Part shown: positions 1 through 11,945 of the stretch, one piece after another
How positions within the stretch are numbered: the stretch's first letter is position 1
How the letters are laid out: each line of letters begins with the position of its first letter
From: Pelagibacteraceae bacterium
GTDB taxonomy: Bacteria > Pseudomonadota > Alphaproteobacteria > Pelagibacterales > Pelagibacteraceae
Length of the DNA: 43,659 bases
Assembly: GCA_011526385.1 (NCBI GenBank)
Contig: WTIW01000006.1
Span: forward strand, 1 to 43,659
Direction: 5' to 3'
Program-made: the position numbers and the translations under genes
The notes under the pieces: model-generated
Databases searched by the model: none
What the model saw: only the letters and a program-made list of their open reading frames with translations
Told to the model about the DNA's origin: nothing

Positions 1-3000
1 GTGAAAAATGTGGTGTTGAGGTTACAAAATCAAATGTAAGAAGAGAAAGAATGGGCCATATTAACCTAGCAACACCAGTTGCTCACATATGGTTTCTAAA
101 ATCACTTCCAAGCAGAATATCTTTAGCTATAGATATGAAATTAAAAGAAGTAGAGAGAGTTCTTTATTTTGAAAATTTCATTGTAATTGAACCTGGTTTA
201 ACTGGATTAAAGAAAAACCAATTATTAGGCGAAGAAGAATTAATTAAATATCAAGATGAATACGGTGAAGAGTCTTTTACAGCTGGAATTGGTGCTGAAG
301 CAATTTTAGAAATATTAAAATCAATTGATCTTGAAGAAGAAAAAAATAACCTAATCAAGGCTATTAAAGAAACTAAGTCAAAAGTTTCAGAGGAAAGATC
401 AATTAAAAGATTAAAATTAATAGAGTCATTTATTGAGACAGGAAATAAGCCAGAGTGGATGATTTTAACAACAATACCAGTTATACCGCCAGAACTTAGA
501 CCTTTAGTACCACTTGATGGTGGAAGATTTGCTACTTCTGATCTTAATGATTTGTATAGAAGGGTAATCAATAGAAATAACAGATTAAAAAGATTAATGG
601 ACCTTAAGGCTCCAGACATCATAGTTAGAAATGAAAAAAGAATGCTTCAGGAGTCTGTGGATGCTCTATTTGATAATGGTCGAAGAGGCAGAGTAATTAC
701 TGGTACAGGTAAAAGACCATTAAAATCGTTAGCTGAAATGCTAAAAGGAAAACAAGGTAGATTTAGACAAAACTTACTAGGAAAAAGAGTTGATTATTCT
801 GGAAGATCAGTAATTGTTGTAGGGCCAGATCTTAAATTGCATGAGTGTGGTTTGCCAAAAAAAATGGCTTTAGAATTATTTAAACCATTTTTATATGCAA
901 GATTAAATAAATTAGGTTTAGCATCGACTATTAAACAGGCAAAAAAATTAGTTGAGAGAGAAAGAAACGAAGTTTGGGATGCACTTGAACTTATAGTGAG
1001 AGAACACCCCGTAATATTAAATAGAGCTCCAACATTACACAGATTAGGTGTTCAAGCGTTTGAACCAAAATTAATTGAAGGTAATGCAATTGAATTACAC
1101 CCATTAACTTGTGCTGCATTCAATGCTGACTTTGATGGTGACCAAATGGCAGTACACGTGCCACTAAGTTTAGAGGCACAATTAGAAGCAAGAGTTCTAA
1201 TGATGTCTACAAACAATATTTTAAGCCCATCAAATGGTAAGCCTATTATTGTACCAAGTCAGGATATGATCTTAGGTATATATTATTTGTCTCAACCACC
1301 TTATCAAACAGATAGAGTAGAGGGATATTTTGTAAATACTTCAGAGATTGAGCATGCTTTAGAAATTGGTCAAATAAAAGTTCACTCAAGAATCGTATCA
1401 AGATTTGAAACTATCGATGAAAAAGGGAATACTAAATTTGAAAAACATATTAGTACAGCTGGAAGATTTTTATTATCTAATCTAATTCCAAAAAATGTTA
1501 ATAACAAATTTTCTTTAGTTGATAGATTACTACCAAAAAAAGTAGTGTCAGAGGTAATAGATCATGTATTTAGATTTTCAGGACAAAAAAGCACTGTAAT
1601 TTTCTGTGATAAGTTAAAAGATTTAGGTTTCAAACATGCATTTAAAGCTGGAATATCTTTTGGAAAAGATGATTTAGTTATCCCAGAAAACAAACAACAA
1701 TTAATTGATGAAACAAAAAAATTAATTTCAGATTATGAAAATCAATATGCAGAAGGTTTAATCACTAGAGGTGAGAAATATAATAAAGTAATCGATGCAT
1801 GGTCAAAATGTACTGACAGAGTAGCATCTGAAATGATGAAAAGAATTTCAGCAACAGAAGTTACTGAAAAAGGTTTAAAAATTAACTCTGTATTTATGAT
1901 GGCTGATAGTGGTGCAAGAGGTTCAGCAGCACAGATGAAACAATTAGCAGGTATGAGAGGTTTAATTGCTAAACCTTCTGGTGAAATTATTGAGTCACCT
2001 ATTACTTCAAATTTCAAAGAAGGGTTAACAGCATTAGAATATTTTAATTCTACACACGGTGCACGTAAAGGTCTTGCTGATACAGCTTTAAAAACAGCAA
2101 GTTCAGGTTATTTAACAAGAAGACTTTGTGATGTTGCTCAAGATTTAACTATAACAAAACAAAAATGTGATAAACCAGGGTCAATTAAACTTTCAGAAGT
2201 TCTTGAAGGTGGAAATATAATGGTAAGTTTATCTGAGAGATCGTTAGGAAGAGTAACCGCAAAAGATGTTAAAAATCCTCTTACAGGAGAAGTAATAATC
2301 AAAAAAGGTGAGATGATAGATGAAGCTGCATGTGAGAAAATAGATTCTGCTGGTGTAAAAACCTTATTTGTACACTCTGTAATGACTTGCAGTTCAAAAG
2401 AAGGTGTTTGTGCTACTTGTTATGGAAGAGATCTATCAAGAGGTAAAATGGTGCATGTTGGTGAGGCCATTGGTATGATTTCTGCCCAATCAATTGGTGA
2501 ACCAGGAACACAGTTAACAATGAGAACTTTCCACGTAGGTGGAACAGCATCAGTAAAACAAGATTCACAAATTGTTTCTAGTTCAGATGGAATTTTAAAA
2601 ATTATAAATACAAATTTATTAGAAGACTCTAAGAAAAACCAAATCGTAATGGGAAGAAATACAGAACTTTCTATTGAGGATGCAAATGGTCTTCAAGTTG
2701 CATCTTACAAAGTTCCTTATGGATCTAAACTATTTTTCCAAAATGGAGATAAAATTAAAAAAGGTGCCAAAATCTGTGAATGGGATCCGTATACCACTCC
2801 AGTAATTGCAGAAAAAGATGGTATAGCGAATTATGTTGATCTTATTGATGGTGTTTCTTTAGCTGAGACAATCGATGATGCAACTGGTATTTCAACCAAA
2901 GCAGTAGTTGATTGGAAAACACAATCTAAAAATACAGATCTAAAACCACGTATAACTCTAAGAGATGAAAAAGGAAATGTAATTAAAAAAGCAGATGATA

Positions 3001-3902
3001 ACGAAGCTAGATATTACTTAGTACCAGACTCAATCTTGTCAGTTAAAGACGGTCAAAAAATTTCTGCTGGAGATGTAATTGCGAGATTACCAAAAGAAAC
3101 TACAAAAACTAAAGATATTACAGGAGGTCTTCCAAGAGTTGCAGAATTGTTTGAAGCAAGAAAAGCTAAAGATAGTGCAATTATTGCTGAAAATGATGGT
3201 AAAGTTATTTTTGGTAAAGAGGTAAGAGGAAAACAAAGAGTAACAATAGAATCAGAAAATGGTGAAACTTCAAGTTATCTAATTCCAAAAGGTAAACACA
3301 TTAATTTTAACCAAGGCGAAAAGATTAAAAAAGGTGAATATCTACTTGATGGCCAACCATTACCTCATGATATATTAAGAATTTTAGGAATTGAAGAATT
3401 AACTGAATATTTTGTAAACCAAGTTCAAGATGTTTACAGACTACAAGGTGTAATCATAAATGATAAGCATATTGAAGTTATATTAAGACAGATGCTTAAA
3501 AAGATTGAGGTAAAAGAACCTGGTGACAGCAGCCTTCTTCCTGGAGAGGTTATAGATAGAATAAAATTTGAACAAATGAATGAGAAACTTAAATCCGATG
3601 GTAAAAACATGGCTGTTGGTGAGAGAGTGCTAATGGGTATTACTAAAGCTTCTTTACAAACAGAATCGTTTATATCTGCTGCATCATTCCAGGAAACAAC
3701 AAGAGTACTAACAGATGCTGCTATAAAAGGTAAAGTTGATAAACTTGTTGGATTAAAAGAAAACGTTATTGTTGGAAGATTGGTTCCTGCTGGAACAGGC
3801 TCAATTAAGAATTCTTGGAATAAAAAGGCACTAGAAGATGATCAAAAATTCCTATCCGAACAAGATAGTGCCGATGCTCCAGAAGCCCAGATTAATCAAT
3901 AA
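1..3902 (+). CDS. rpoC: DNA-directed RNA polymerase subunit beta' (5'-truncated by window edge)
   Basis: Reading frame is open from base 3 ([31 protein letters not shown]...), so the ORF start at 51 is internal. [12 protein letters not shown] catalytic motif present; stop TAA at 3900-3902. Confidence 0.98.
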   Translation, partial: EKCGVEVTKSNVRRERMGHINLATPVAHIWFLKSLPSRISLAIDMKLKEVERVLYFENFIVIEPGLTGLKKNQLLGEEELIKYQDEYGEESFTAGIGAEAILEILKSIDLEEEKNNLIKAIKETKSKVSEERSIKRLKLIESFIETGNKPEWMILTTIPVIPPELRPLVPLDGGRFATSDLNDLYRRVINRNNRLKRLMDLKAPDIIVRNEKRMLQESVDALFDNGRRGRVITGTGKRPLKSLAEMLKGKQGRFRQNLLGKRVDYSGRSVIVVGPDLKLHECGLPKKMALELFKPFLYARLNKLGLASTIKQAKKLVERERNEVWDALELIVREHPVILNRAPTLHRLGVQAFEPKLIEGNAIELHPLTCAAFNADFDGDQMAVHVPLSLEAQLEARVLMMSTNNILSPSNGKPIIVPSQDMILGIYYLSQPPYQTDRVEGYFVNTSEIEHALEIGQIKVHSRIVSRFETIDEKGNTKFEKHISTAGRFLLSNLIPKNVNNKFSLVDRLLPKKVVSEVIDHVFRFSGQKSTVIFCDKLKDLGFKHAFKAGISFGKDDLVIPENKQQLIDETKKLISDYENQYAEGLITRGEKYNKVIDAWSKCTDRVASEMMKRISATEVTEKGLKINSVFMMADSGARGSAAQMKQLAGMRGLIAKPSGEIIESPITSNFKEGLTALEYFNSTHGARKGLADTALKTASSGYLTRRLCDVAQDLTITKQKCDKPGSIKLSEVLEGGNIMVSLSERSLGRVTAKDVKNPLTGEVIIKKGEMIDEAACEKIDSAGVKTLFVHSVMTCSSKEGVCATCYGRDLSRGKMVHVGEAIGMISAQSIGEPGTQLTMRTFHVGGTASVKQDSQIVSSSDGILKIINTNLLEDSKKNQIVMGRNTELSIEDANGLQVASYKVPYGSKLFFQNGDKIKKGAKICEWDPYTTPVIAEKDGIANYVDLIDGVSLAETIDDATGISTKAVVDWKTQSKNTDLKPRITLRDEKGNVIKKADDNEARYYLVPDSILSVKDGQKISAGDVIARLPKETTKTKDITGGLPRVAELFEARKAKDSAIIAENDGKVIFGKEVRGKQRVTIESENGETSSYLIPKGKHINFNQGEKIKKGEYLLDGQPLPHDILRILGIEELTEYFVNQVQDVYRLQGVIINDKHIEVILRQMLKKIEVKEPGDSSLLPGEVIDRIKFEQMNEKLKSDGKNMAVGERVLMGITKASLQTESFISAASFQETTRVLTDAAIKGKVDKLVGLKENVIVGRLVPAGTGSIKNSWNKKALEDDQKFLSEQDSADAPEAQINQ

Positions 3903-3931
3903 AAATTAATCAAAATATATCCGCTTTTAAT

Positions 3932-3959
3932 TTGACAAATACAATTTCTTATGTATTTT
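3932..3959 (+). promoter_or_regulatory. Candidate sigma70-type promoter for the rpsL operon
   Basis: TTGACA (3932-3937), 16 bp spacer, TATTTT (3954-3959), in the only long intergenic gap ahead of rpsL. Confidence 0.5.
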
Positions 3960-3981
3960 GGCGATGTTTTTGGTTGGAATG

Positions 3982-4029
3982 TAGTGACTTGATCACTAAA
4001 CGCTGCCACAAATAACCTGTCAGTTATTT
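3982..4029 (+). ncRNA. Candidate structured 5' leader of the rpsL operon (two hairpins)
   Basis: Perfect stem TAGTGA-CTTGA-TCACTA (3982-3998) and perfect 7-bp stem AAATAAC-CTGTCA-GTTATTT (4010-4029), between the putative promoter and the rpsL start at 4059. Confidence 0.4.
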
Positions 4030-4058
4030 CATCAAAAATAATAAATTTATAAAATTAT

Positions 4059-4430
4059 ATGCCAACAATAAACCAATTGTTAAGAAAAAGTAGATCAAGA
4101 CCTTTAGCAAGGAACAAAGTTCCAGCTTTACAAAAACAACCGTTGAAAAGAGGTGTTTGTGTAAAAGTTTATACAACTACACCAAAGAAACCAAACTCTG
4201 CATTAAGAAAAGTTGCAAGAGTTAGATTGTCTAATGGATTTGAGGTTACTGCATATATACCAGGAGAAGGACATAACTTACAAGAACACTCAGTAGTTTT
4301 AATTAGAGGTGGAAGAGTTAAAGATTTACCCGGTGTTAGATATCATATTTTAAGAGGTAACCTTGATACACAAGGTGTAGCAAATAGAAAACAGAGAAGA
4401 TCTCTATACGGAACTAAAAAAGGTAAATAA
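4059..4430 (+). CDS. rpsL: 30S ribosomal protein S12
   Basis: [11 protein letters not shown]...[20 protein letters not shown]...[14 protein letters not shown] typical of S12. Confidence 0.98.
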   Translation: MPTINQLLRKSRSRPLARNKVPALQKQPLKRGVCVKVYTTTPKKPNSALRKVARVRLSNGFEVTAYIPGEGHNLQEHSVVLIRGGRVKDLPGVRYHILRGNLDTQGVANRKQRRSLYGTKKGK

Positions 4431-4433
4431 AAA

Positions 4434-4904
4434 ATGTCTAGAAAAAGAAAAGCCCCAAAAAAAATTCCAGTTTTAGATCCAAAATATAAATCAGTTATTA
4501 TTCCAAAATTAATCAATTCAATTATGTATGACGGAAAAAAAACTACTGCGGAGAAAATTGTATACGATGCAATTGATAAAATTAAATCCAAATCTAAAGA
4601 TGAACCAATTACTGTTTTCAATGATGCTATAAATAATGTGAGACCAACTGTCGAAGTAAGGTCAAGAAGAGTTGGTGGAGCAACTTACCAAGTGCCAGTA
4701 GAAGTAAAAGCAAAAAGATCACAAGCTTTAGCTTTAAGATGGATTATTGATGCATCAAGAAAAAGAAAAGATAAAAAAATGTCAGACAAATTATTTAATG
4801 AAATTTTTGATGCATACCAAAACAGAGGATCAGCAATTAAAAAGAAAGAGGATACACATAAGATGGCCGAGTCTAATAAAGCATTCGCCCACTTTAGATG
4901 GTAA
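4434..4904 (+). CDS. rpsG: 30S ribosomal protein S7
   Basis: S7 motifs (VRSRRVGGATYQVPVEV, ALRWIIDASRKR); position after rpsL. Confidence 0.98.
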   Translation: MSRKRKAPKKIPVLDPKYKSVIIPKLINSIMYDGKKTTAEKIVYDAIDKIKSKSKDEPITVFNDAINNVRPTVEVRSRRVGGATYQVPVEVKAKRSQALALRWIIDASRKRKDKKMSDKLFNEIFDAYQNRGSAIKKKEDTHKMAESNKAFAHFRW

Positions 4905-4910
4905 AATAAA

Positions 4911-6986
4911 ATGGCAAGAACTCATACATTAGAAAAATATAGAAATATCGGTATCATGGCTCACATAGATGCTGGTAAGACAACAACTACAGAAAGAATA
5001 TTATATTATACAGGTAAAAGTCATAAAATTGGTGAAGTTCATGATGGTGCTGCAACCATGGATTGGATGGAACAAGAACAAGAAAGAGGTATTACAATTA
5101 CTTCTGCAGCAACAACTTGTTTTTGGAGAGAACACAGAATTAATATTATTGATACACCGGGCCACGTTGATTTTACAATTGAAGTAGAAAGATCATTAAA
5201 AGTACTAGACGGAGCTGTTGCTGTATTTGATGGTGTTGCAGGTGTAGAACCTCAATCAGAAACAGTTTGGAGACAAGCTGATAAGTATAAAGTACCAAGA
5301 ATTTGTTTTGTTAATAAATTAGATAGAACAGGTGCTGACTTTTTTAGATGTGTTGGAATGATCAAAGATAGATTAGGTGCAAAACCCTTAGTGATGCAAG
5401 TACCCATTGGAATAGAAGCTTCTTTGCAGGGTGTTGTTGATTTAGTCAAAATGAAAGCAATTGTTTGGAAAAATGAGGATCTAGGTGCTGAGTGGGAGGA
5501 AAAAGATATTCCTGATGATTTAAAAGAAGTATGTGAAAAATATAGACAAGAATTAGTTGAAACTGCAGTTGAACAAGATGAAAAATTAATGGAAGCATAT
5601 CTAGGTGGTGAAGAAATAAAACAAGAAGATTTAATTAGATGTGTGAGAAAAGGATGCTTAAATTTTGAATTTGTACCAGTTTTAACTGGATCAGCATTTA
5701 AAAATAAAGGTGTTCAACCTCTTTTGGACGCTGTTGTAGATTATCTACCAAGTCCTAAAGATATTGGATCAATCAAAGGCACAAAACCAGGTTCTGAAGA
5801 CGAAATGGAGATGAAATTTGAGGATAATGCTCCTTTTTCTGCTTTAGCGTTTAAAGTTGCAAATGATCCATTTGTTGGAAGTTTGACATTTATAAGAATT
5901 TATTCTGGAACTGTAAAATCAGGAACAGGAATTTACAATACATCTAAAGACAAAGAGGAGAGAGTTGGAAGAATGCTTTTAATGCATGCTAACTCCAGAG
6001 AAGATATTAAAGAAGCAAATGCTGGTGACATTGTTGCTTTAGCCGGCCTAAAAAATACAATTACTGGACACACTTTAGCAAATAAAGATACTCCAGTTCT
6101 TCTGGAGCCAATGGAATTCCCTGATCCTGTTATCGAAATTGCTGTTGAGCCTAAAACAAAAGCAGACCAAGAAAAAATGGGTGAAGCACTTGGAAGGCTC
6201 GCTAAAGAGGATCCTTCCTTTAGAGTTACTTCTGATGAAGAGTCGGGTCAAACGATTATCAAAGGTATGGGTGAACTTCATTTAGATATCATTGTAGATA
6301 GAATGAAAAGAGAATTCAAAGTGGAGGCTAATGTTGGAGCACCTCAGGTTGCTTATAGAGAAACAATATTAAGCGCAGCAGAATTTGATTATACACATAA
6401 AAAACAAAGTGGTGGTGCTGGTCAATTCGCAAGAGTTAAACTTTCTGTGGAACCATTAGAACCAGGAAAAGGTAGAGAAATTGAAAGCAAAATTAAAGGT
6501 GGTGCGATACCAAAAGAATTCATTCCAGGAGTAGAAAAAGGAGTTGAAACTGTAGCAGATGGAGGAATACTAGCTGGTTTCCCAATGATAGATTATAAAG
6601 TTACTATACTAGATGGTCTACATCACGATGTAGACTCAAGTGTTTTAGCTTTCGAATTAGCTTCAAGACAATGTTTTAAAGAAGCATGTACAAGAGGGAC
6701 CCTTAAATTATTAGAACCTATCATGAGAGTAGAAGTTGTTACTCCGGAGGATTATATGGGTGATGTAATCGGTGACTTGAACAGTCGTAGGGGTCAAATT
6801 AATACACAAGAGCAAAGAGGAAATGCAACTGTAATTACTGCAATGGTGCCTTTAGCTAACATGTTTGGTTATATAAATAACCTAAGATCAATGTCACAAG
6901 GGAGAGCTCAATATACAATGTTCTTTGATCATTATGATAAAGTCCCTCAAAATGTTCAAGACGAAGTAACAAAGAAAACAGGTTAA
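4911..6986 (+). CDS. fusA: Elongation factor G
   Basis: [51 protein letters not shown]; 691 aa. Confidence 0.98.
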   Translation: MARTHTLEKYRNIGIMAHIDAGKTTTTERILYYTGKSHKIGEVHDGAATMDWMEQEQERGITITSAATTCFWREHRINIIDTPGHVDFTIEVERSLKVLDGAVAVFDGVAGVEPQSETVWRQADKYKVPRICFVNKLDRTGADFFRCVGMIKDRLGAKPLVMQVPIGIEASLQGVVDLVKMKAIVWKNEDLGAEWEEKDIPDDLKEVCEKYRQELVETAVEQDEKLMEAYLGGEEIKQEDLIRCVRKGCLNFEFVPVLTGSAFKNKGVQPLLDAVVDYLPSPKDIGSIKGTKPGSEDEMEMKFEDNAPFSALAFKVANDPFVGSLTFIRIYSGTVKSGTGIYNTSKDKEERVGRMLLMHANSREDIKEANAGDIVALAGLKNTITGHTLANKDTPVLLEPMEFPDPVIEIAVEPKTKADQEKMGEALGRLAKEDPSFRVTSDEESGQTIIKGMGELHLDIIVDRMKREFKVEANVGAPQVAYRETILSAAEFDYTHKKQSGGAGQFARVKLSVEPLEPGKGREIESKIKGGAIPKEFIPGVEKGVETVADGGILAGFPMIDYKVTILDGLHHDVDSSVLAFELASRQCFKEACTRGTLKLLEPIMRVEVVTPEDYMGDVIGDLNSRRGQINTQEQRGNATVITAMVPLANMFGYINNLRSMSQGRAQYTMFFDHYDKVPQNVQDEVTKKTG

Positions 6987-6987
6987 T

Positions 6988-7296
6988 ATGGAAAAACAAA
7001 ATATTAGAATAAAACTAAGAGCTTACGATAATAAAGTTTTAGACCAGTCAACTGAGGAAATAGTAAATACAGTTAAAAGAACTGGTGCTAATATTAAAGG
7101 GCCAATACCATTACCAACTAAAATAGAAAGATACACTGTATTAAGATCACCACATATTGATAAAAAAAGTAGAGAACAGTTTGAAACAAGAACACATAAA
7201 AGATTAATAGACATAATTGAACCAACGCCAGCGACAGTGGAGGCTTTAATGAAATTAGACCTTGCATCTGGTGTAGATGTGGAGATTAAAATTTAA
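6988..7296 (+). CDS. rpsJ: 30S ribosomal protein S10
   Basis: [16 protein letters not shown]...[29 protein letters not shown]. Confidence 0.98.
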   Translation: MEKQNIRIKLRAYDNKVLDQSTEEIVNTVKRTGANIKGPIPLPTKIERYTVLRSPHIDKKSREQFETRTHKRLIDIIEPTPATVEALMKLDLASGVDVEIKI

Positions 7297-8006
7297 TGTC
7301 TGAGATAGCTTTAATAGGAAAGAAAATTGGAATGACCAGAGAGTTTTATAAATCTGGCCAATCTGTTCCAGTGACAGTGCTTAAAATGGAAACTGGTAGA
7401 GTTATACAAGTAATAGAACAAGAAAAAAGAGGATATAAAGCTGTTCAAATTGGATTTGGTAAAATTAAAAATAATAAACTTTCAAAAGCAATGAAAGGGT
7501 TTTTTGCAAAGAAAAATACAGAACCAAAAAAAATATTAAAAGAATTCAGGGTAGATAATACTGAAACATTTAAAGAGGGTAATGAGTTTGGCATAGAAAT
7601 ATTCAATGATATTAAGTTTGTCGATGTGAGATCTAAAACTATTGGAAAAGGTTTTGCAGGAGCCATGAAGAGACATAATTTTGGTGGTTTGAGAGCAACA
7701 CACGGAGTTTCAATATCTCACAGATCACATGGTTCAACAGGTCAAAGACAAGATCCAGGAAAAGTATTTAAGGGAAAAAAAATGGCTGGTCATATGGGTG
7801 ACAAGTTAAGAACAATGCAAAACATAGAGATCATAAAATCAGATAAAGAAAATAATCTACTTTATTTAAAAGGATCAATACCAGGTGCAAAAAATTCAGA
7901 AGTTATGATTAAGAAAGCAGTTAAAAATTTAAGAAAATTAACAATAGCAGAAAAAATTGAACAAATAGAAAAACTTAAAAAATCTGCAGATAAAAAGAAA
8001 AAATAG
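7296..8006 (+). CDS. rplC: 50S ribosomal protein L3
   Basis: IGKKIGMTREF..., GFAGAMKRHNFGG...THGVSISHRSHGSTGQRQDPGKVFKGKKMAGHMG. Confidence 0.97.
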   Translation: MSEIALIGKKIGMTREFYKSGQSVPVTVLKMETGRVIQVIEQEKRGYKAVQIGFGKIKNNKLSKAMKGFFAKKNTEPKKILKEFRVDNTETFKEGNEFGIEIFNDIKFVDVRSKTIGKGFAGAMKRHNFGGLRATHGVSISHRSHGSTGQRQDPGKVFKGKKMAGHMGDKLRTMQNIEIIKSDKENNLLYLKGSIPGAKNSEVMIKKAVKNLRKLTIAEKIEQIEKLKKSADKKKK

Positions 8007-8630
8007 ATGAAAATAGACAAATTAAATATTGATGGAAAAAAAGACTCTATAGAGGTTTTGGATAAAATTTTTGCTGCAAAAATTAACAAGCAATTAGTTA
8101 GCAACGTTTTATATAAAACAAATGCAAATTACAAAGGAAGAAAAGCTAAAACTAAACAGAAGAATGAAATAACTGGATCTACAGCAAAAATATATTCGCA
8201 AAAAGGAACTGGTAATGCAAGACATGCTAGTAAAAAAGCGCCTATATTTGTTGGTGGTGGTGTAGCTCACGGTCCAAAAGGTTCTACAAATTATAAAATT
8301 AGAAAATTAAACAAAAGTGAAAAAAAATTGAGCATCGCTTCGTTGATAACTGAGAAAAACAAAAATAATAATTTAATAGTCTTTAATGATTTTGATAATA
8401 AAATTAGCAAAACAAAAGAGGTTAACAAAATTCTAATTAAGTTTGACGCAAAAAACTCTTTATTAATTGTAGATAAAAAATCTAAAGAAAATATCGAAAA
8501 AGCCACAAGAAATATTCCTAATGTAAAAATAACAGACATAGGACATTTCAGTGCTTTTGATTTAGCAAAATACAAAAAAGTTATTTTTACGGAAAGTTCA
8601 ATTAAAGAATTAGAAAAGAGGTATCAATAA
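8007..8630 (+). CDS. rplD: 50S ribosomal protein L4
   Basis: QKGTGNARHASKKAPIFVGGGVAHGPKG motif; order in S10 operon. Confidence 0.97.
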   Translation: MKIDKLNIDGKKDSIEVLDKIFAAKINKQLVSNVLYKTNANYKGRKAKTKQKNEITGSTAKIYSQKGTGNARHASKKAPIFVGGGVAHGPKGSTNYKIRKLNKSEKKLSIASLITEKNKNNNLIVFNDFDNKISKTKEVNKILIKFDAKNSLLIVDKKSKENIEKATRNIPNVKITDIGHFSAFDLAKYKKVIFTESSIKELEKRYQ

Positions 8631-8923
8631 TGGACAAAATTCATCTATACGATAAAATTTTGGCTCCTATAGTTACAGAAAAATCTACAAATCTTTCTGA
8701 GCAGAACAAAATAGTTTTTAAAGTACCAGCTAAAGCTAACAAAAAGAATTTAAAAACTAATATTGAGAAAATTTTTAAAGTTAACGTTACGAAAATTAAT
8801 ATAATTAACAAACAAACAAGAACAAAAGTAACAAGAGGAAAAAAAGTAAAAGTAAAAGGATTTAAAAAAGCAATAATTACTCTTAAAAAAGGTCAAAATA
8901 TTGATCTAACAACAGGAATTTAA
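8630..8923 (+). CDS. rplW: 50S ribosomal protein L23
   Basis: ILAPIVTEKSTNLSEQNKIVFKV...VNVTKINIINKQ; order. Confidence 0.96.
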   Translation: MDKIHLYDKILAPIVTEKSTNLSEQNKIVFKVPAKANKKNLKTNIEKIFKVNVTKINIINKQTRTKVTRGKKVKVKGFKKAIITLKKGQNIDLTTGI

Positions 8924-8928
8924 AAAAT

Positions 8929-9762
8929 ATGTCTTTAAAAACATTCAAACCATACACAAAATCTACTAGAGGTACAGTTCTTGTAAGTAGAGAAGGTCTG
9001 TGGAAGGGAAAGCCTTATAAGCCTCTAACTTCAGCAAATAATGCCTCTAAAGGAAGAAATAATTATGGAAGAATAACTTCAAGAAATCATGGTGGTGGTC
9101 ATAAACATAAATATAGAAAGATAGATTTTTATAGAAAAAAATTTGATATGACTGCAGAAATAGAAAGAATAGAATACGATCCTAATAGATCTTGCCACAT
9201 TATGCTTGTTAAATTTGATGATGGTGAAAGAGCTTATTATTTAGCACCACAAGATATCAAAGTAGGTGATAAAATTCAAAATGGACCTAATTCTGAGATT
9301 AAAGTAGGAAACTGCTTGCCACTTCAGGATATTCCTGTTGGTATAAACATACATAATGTTGAATTACAACCTGGCGCTGGTGGAAAAATAGCTAGAGCTG
9401 CAGGTTCATCAGTGACGATATCTGGTATTGATGGAAGTTATACAATTGTAAAAATGAGTTCTGGTGAGGTTAGAAGAATAGACTCAAGATCATTGGCAAC
9501 AATTGGAGTTTTATCAAATCCAGATCAAAAAAATATTAAAATTGGTAAAGCAGGTAGATCAAGATGGTTAGGAAGAAGACCTCATACGAGAGGTGTAGTT
9601 AAAAATCCTGTTGATCACCCACATGGTGGTGGTGAAGGAAAAACAGCTGGTGGAAGGCATCCAGTTTCACCTACAGGTCAATCTGCAAAAGGATTAAAAA
9701 CTAGAGACAATAAACGAACCGATAAATTTATAATTAGAAGAAGAAAGAAAAAGAGAGCATAA
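8929..9762 (+). CDS. rplB: 50S ribosomal protein L2
   Basis: RNNYGRITSRNHGGGHKHKYRKIDF..., NPVDHPHGGGEGKTAGGRHPVSPTG. Confidence 0.98.
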   Translation: MSLKTFKPYTKSTRGTVLVSREGLWKGKPYKPLTSANNASKGRNNYGRITSRNHGGGHKHKYRKIDFYRKKFDMTAEIERIEYDPNRSCHIMLVKFDDGERAYYLAPQDIKVGDKIQNGPNSEIKVGNCLPLQDIPVGINIHNVELQPGAGGKIARAAGSSVTISGIDGSYTIVKMSSGEVRRIDSRSLATIGVLSNPDQKNIKIGKAGRSRWLGRRPHTRGVVKNPVDHPHGGGEGKTAGGRHPVSPTGQSAKGLKTRDNKRTDKFIIRRRKKKRA

Positions 9763-9765
9763 CTT

Positions 9766-10071
9766 ATGGCAAGATCAGTATGGAAAGGACCTTTTGTAGA
9801 AGAAAGCTTAATTAAAAAGGTTGAAAAAATTAAGAATGATCCAAACAGAAAACCAATTAAAACCTGGTCAAGAAAATCAACTATTATTCCAGATTTTGTT
9901 GGATTTAGTTTTTTAATTTACAATGGAAAAAAGTTTATACCTATCACAGTTTCTGAAGATATGGTTGGACATAAATTTGGTGAGTTTGCTCCTACTAGAC
10001 AATTTTTTGGACATACTCCAGCTGACAAAAAAGCTAAAGTAGAAGGTGGATCAAAAGGAACAGGTAAATAA
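9766..10071 (+). CDS. rpsS: 30S ribosomal protein S19
   Basis: [14 protein letters not shown]...[14 protein letters not shown]...[18 protein letters not shown]. Confidence 0.97.
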   Translation: MARSVWKGPFVEESLIKKVEKIKNDPNRKPIKTWSRKSTIIPDFVGFSFLIYNGKKFIPITVSEDMVGHKFGEFAPTRQFFGHTPADKKAKVEGGSKGTGK

Positions 10072-10076
10072 TTAAC

Positions 10077-10472
10077 ATGGCAAAAAAAGATAAAAAGATT
10101 GATATAAAGATGGTTAAATCAGTCAACAAAAATGTCAGATCAAGTGTTAGAAAACTTAAGCCTATTTTAAAATCGATAGTAGGAAAAAAAGTTGATGTTG
10201 CAATTAGAGATTTATCTTTTTCTGAAAAGAGAATTTCAAAAGATGTTAAAAAAACAATTTCTTCTGCTGTAGCCAATGCAGAAAATAATTTCCAGTATGA
10301 TATTGATAATTTGATTGTAAAAGAAGCATACTGCGGCAAACAAATAGTAATGAAAAGATTTAGACCAAGAGCAAAAGGTAGAGCTGCTGAAATAATGAAA
10401 CCATATTCAAATGTTACAATAATATTAACAGAACAAACCAAACAAACGGAGACACATGGGACAAAAAGTTAA
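10077..10472 (+). CDS. rplV: 50S ribosomal protein L22
   Basis: L22-like C-terminus ([25 protein letters not shown]); order. Confidence 0.95.
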   Translation: MAKKDKKIDIKMVKSVNKNVRSSVRKLKPILKSIVGKKVDVAIRDLSFSEKRISKDVKKTISSAVANAENNFQYDIDNLIVKEAYCGKQIVMKRFRPRAKGRAAEIMKPYSNVTIILTEQTKQTETHGTKS

Positions 10473-11115
10473 TCCGATAGGTCTAAGACTTGGAATTAAT
10501 AGAGGATGGGATTCCGTCTGGTATGCAAAGAAAAAAGATTTTGGAAACTATTTAATAGAAGATTTCAAAATTAGAGAATATATCAAAAAAAATGTAATTA
10601 ATTCAGGTGTATCAAAGGTAATGATAGAGAGAACATCAAAAAAATGTTTTGTAACTATTTATACATCAAGACCTGGATTTGTTATTGGAAAAAAAGGTAG
10701 TGATATTGAAAAAATTAAAGGCAAACTTTCAAATCTTACTACTAATGAGGTTGTTTTAAATATTAAAGAAGTAAAAAAACCAGAAACAAACGGTTATTTA
10801 GTTGCAGAAAATATAGCGCAACAACTTGTAAAAAGAGTTTCTTATAGAAGAGCCATGAAAAGAGCTATGCAATCTGCATTAAGATTAGGAGCAAAAGGCA
10901 TCAAAGTATCAGTAAGCGGTAGACTTGGTGGAAATGAAATAGCAAGAACAGAATGGCTTAGAGATGGAAGTATACCATCTCATACTTTAAGAGCGGATAT
11001 CGATTATGCGGAAGCAGAAGCGTTAACGACATATGGAATTATTGGAATTAAAGTTTGGATTTACAAAGGTGAAATATTCACAAAAGAATTTAGCCAAGAG
11101 AGGAATAAAGCATAA
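10456..11115 (+). CDS. rpsC: 30S ribosomal protein S3
   Basis: [24 protein letters not shown]..., [18 protein letters not shown] motif. Confidence 0.98.
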   Translation: MGQKVNPIGLRLGINRGWDSVWYAKKKDFGNYLIEDFKIREYIKKNVINSGVSKVMIERTSKKCFVTIYTSRPGFVIGKKGSDIEKIKGKLSNLTTNEVVLNIKEVKKPETNGYLVAENIAQQLVKRVSYRRAMKRAMQSALRLGAKGIKVSVSGRLGGNEIARTEWLRDGSIPSHTLRADIDYAEAEALTTYGIIGIKVWIYKGEIFTKEFSQERNKA

Positions 11116-11117
11116 AT

Positions 11118-11525
11118 ATGTTACAGCCAACAAGAACAAAGTTTAGAAAAGCTCACAAAGGAAGAATTCATGGTAATGCTTCAAGATGTAATTTAATGAA
11201 TTATGGTGCTTTTGGTTTAAAAGCTATACAGCCTGAAAGAGTAATATCTAAACAAATAGAAGCAGCAAGAGTTGCCTTAACAAGACATATGAAAAGACAA
11301 GGAAGAGTATGGACAAGAATGTTCCCAAATATACCCGTATCAAAAAAACCTACAGAAGTAAGAATGGGTAAAGGAAAAGGATCTCCTGAGTTTTGGGCTT
11401 GTAGAGTTAAACCAGGAAGAATTTTATTTGAAGTTGATGGTGTGTCAGAACAAATTGCAAGAGAAGCTTTGTATAAAGCATCTGCAAAACTACCAATAAA
11501 ATGTAAATTTATAAAAAGAATATAA
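11118..11525 (+). CDS. rplP: 50S ribosomal protein L16
   Basis: [16 protein letters not shown]...[27 protein letters not shown]. Confidence 0.98.
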   Translation: MLQPTRTKFRKAHKGRIHGNASRCNLMNYGAFGLKAIQPERVISKQIEAARVALTRHMKRQGRVWTRMFPNIPVSKKPTEVRMGKGKGSPEFWACRVKPGRILFEVDGVSEQIAREALYKASAKLPIKCKFIKRI

Positions 11526-11527
11526 TT

Positions 11528-11716
11528 ATGAAAAAAAAAGAAATTAAAAAATTAACTAAAGAACAAGCTTTAAAAGATCTTGAAAAACTTAAAAAAGACT
11601 TGTTCAATTTTAGATTTCAAAAAGTTAACGGACAAGTGAAAAGTCCAGCAAAAATAAATGAAACTAAAAAAACAATCGCAAGATTGAAAACACTCATAGA
11701 GGTAAAAAATGCCTAA
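11528..11716 (+). CDS. rpmC: 50S ribosomal protein L29
   Basis: Small basic protein with L29-like KDLFNFRFQKVNGQVKSPAKI...KKTIARLKT; order. Confidence 0.93.
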   Translation: MKKKEIKKLTKEQALKDLEKLKKDLFNFRFQKVNGQVKSPAKINETKKTIARLKTLIEVKNA

Positions 11717-11945
11717 AAAAATATTAAATGGAGTTGTTGTAAGTGATAAGCCAAACAAAACTATTACAGTTATGGTTGAGCGAAAGTATCAACATCCAGT
11801 TTTAAAAAAAGTTATAAAAGCAAGAAAAAAATACAGTGTTCATGATGAAGAAAATAAATTTAAAAATGGCGATAAGGTTTCAATAAGAGAATGTAAGCCA
11901 TTTTCAAAATCAAAAAAATTTGAAGTTATTGGAGGAGCAAAGTGA
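11709..11945 (+). CDS. rpsQ: 30S ribosomal protein S17
   Basis: [30 protein letters not shown]...[28 protein letters not shown]. Confidence 0.96.
   Translation: MPKKILNGVVVSDKPNKTITVMVERKYQHPVLKKVIKARKKYSVHDEENKFKNGDKVSIRECKPFSKSKKFEVIGGAK

Noticed and set aside
251-622. Minus-strand 123-aa ORF inside rpoC
   Set aside because: Antisense to a strongly conserved gene; composition is what the complement of A-rich codons yields; no recognisable motif.
4747-4932. Plus-strand 61-aa ORF overlapping the rpsG/fusA junction
   Set aside because: Out-of-frame within rpsG and fusA start; no motif.
10034-10441. Minus-strand 135-aa hydrophobic ORF opposite rplV
   Set aside because: Shadow ORF: Lys codons read as Phe/Leu on the reverse strand; rplV is clearly real.
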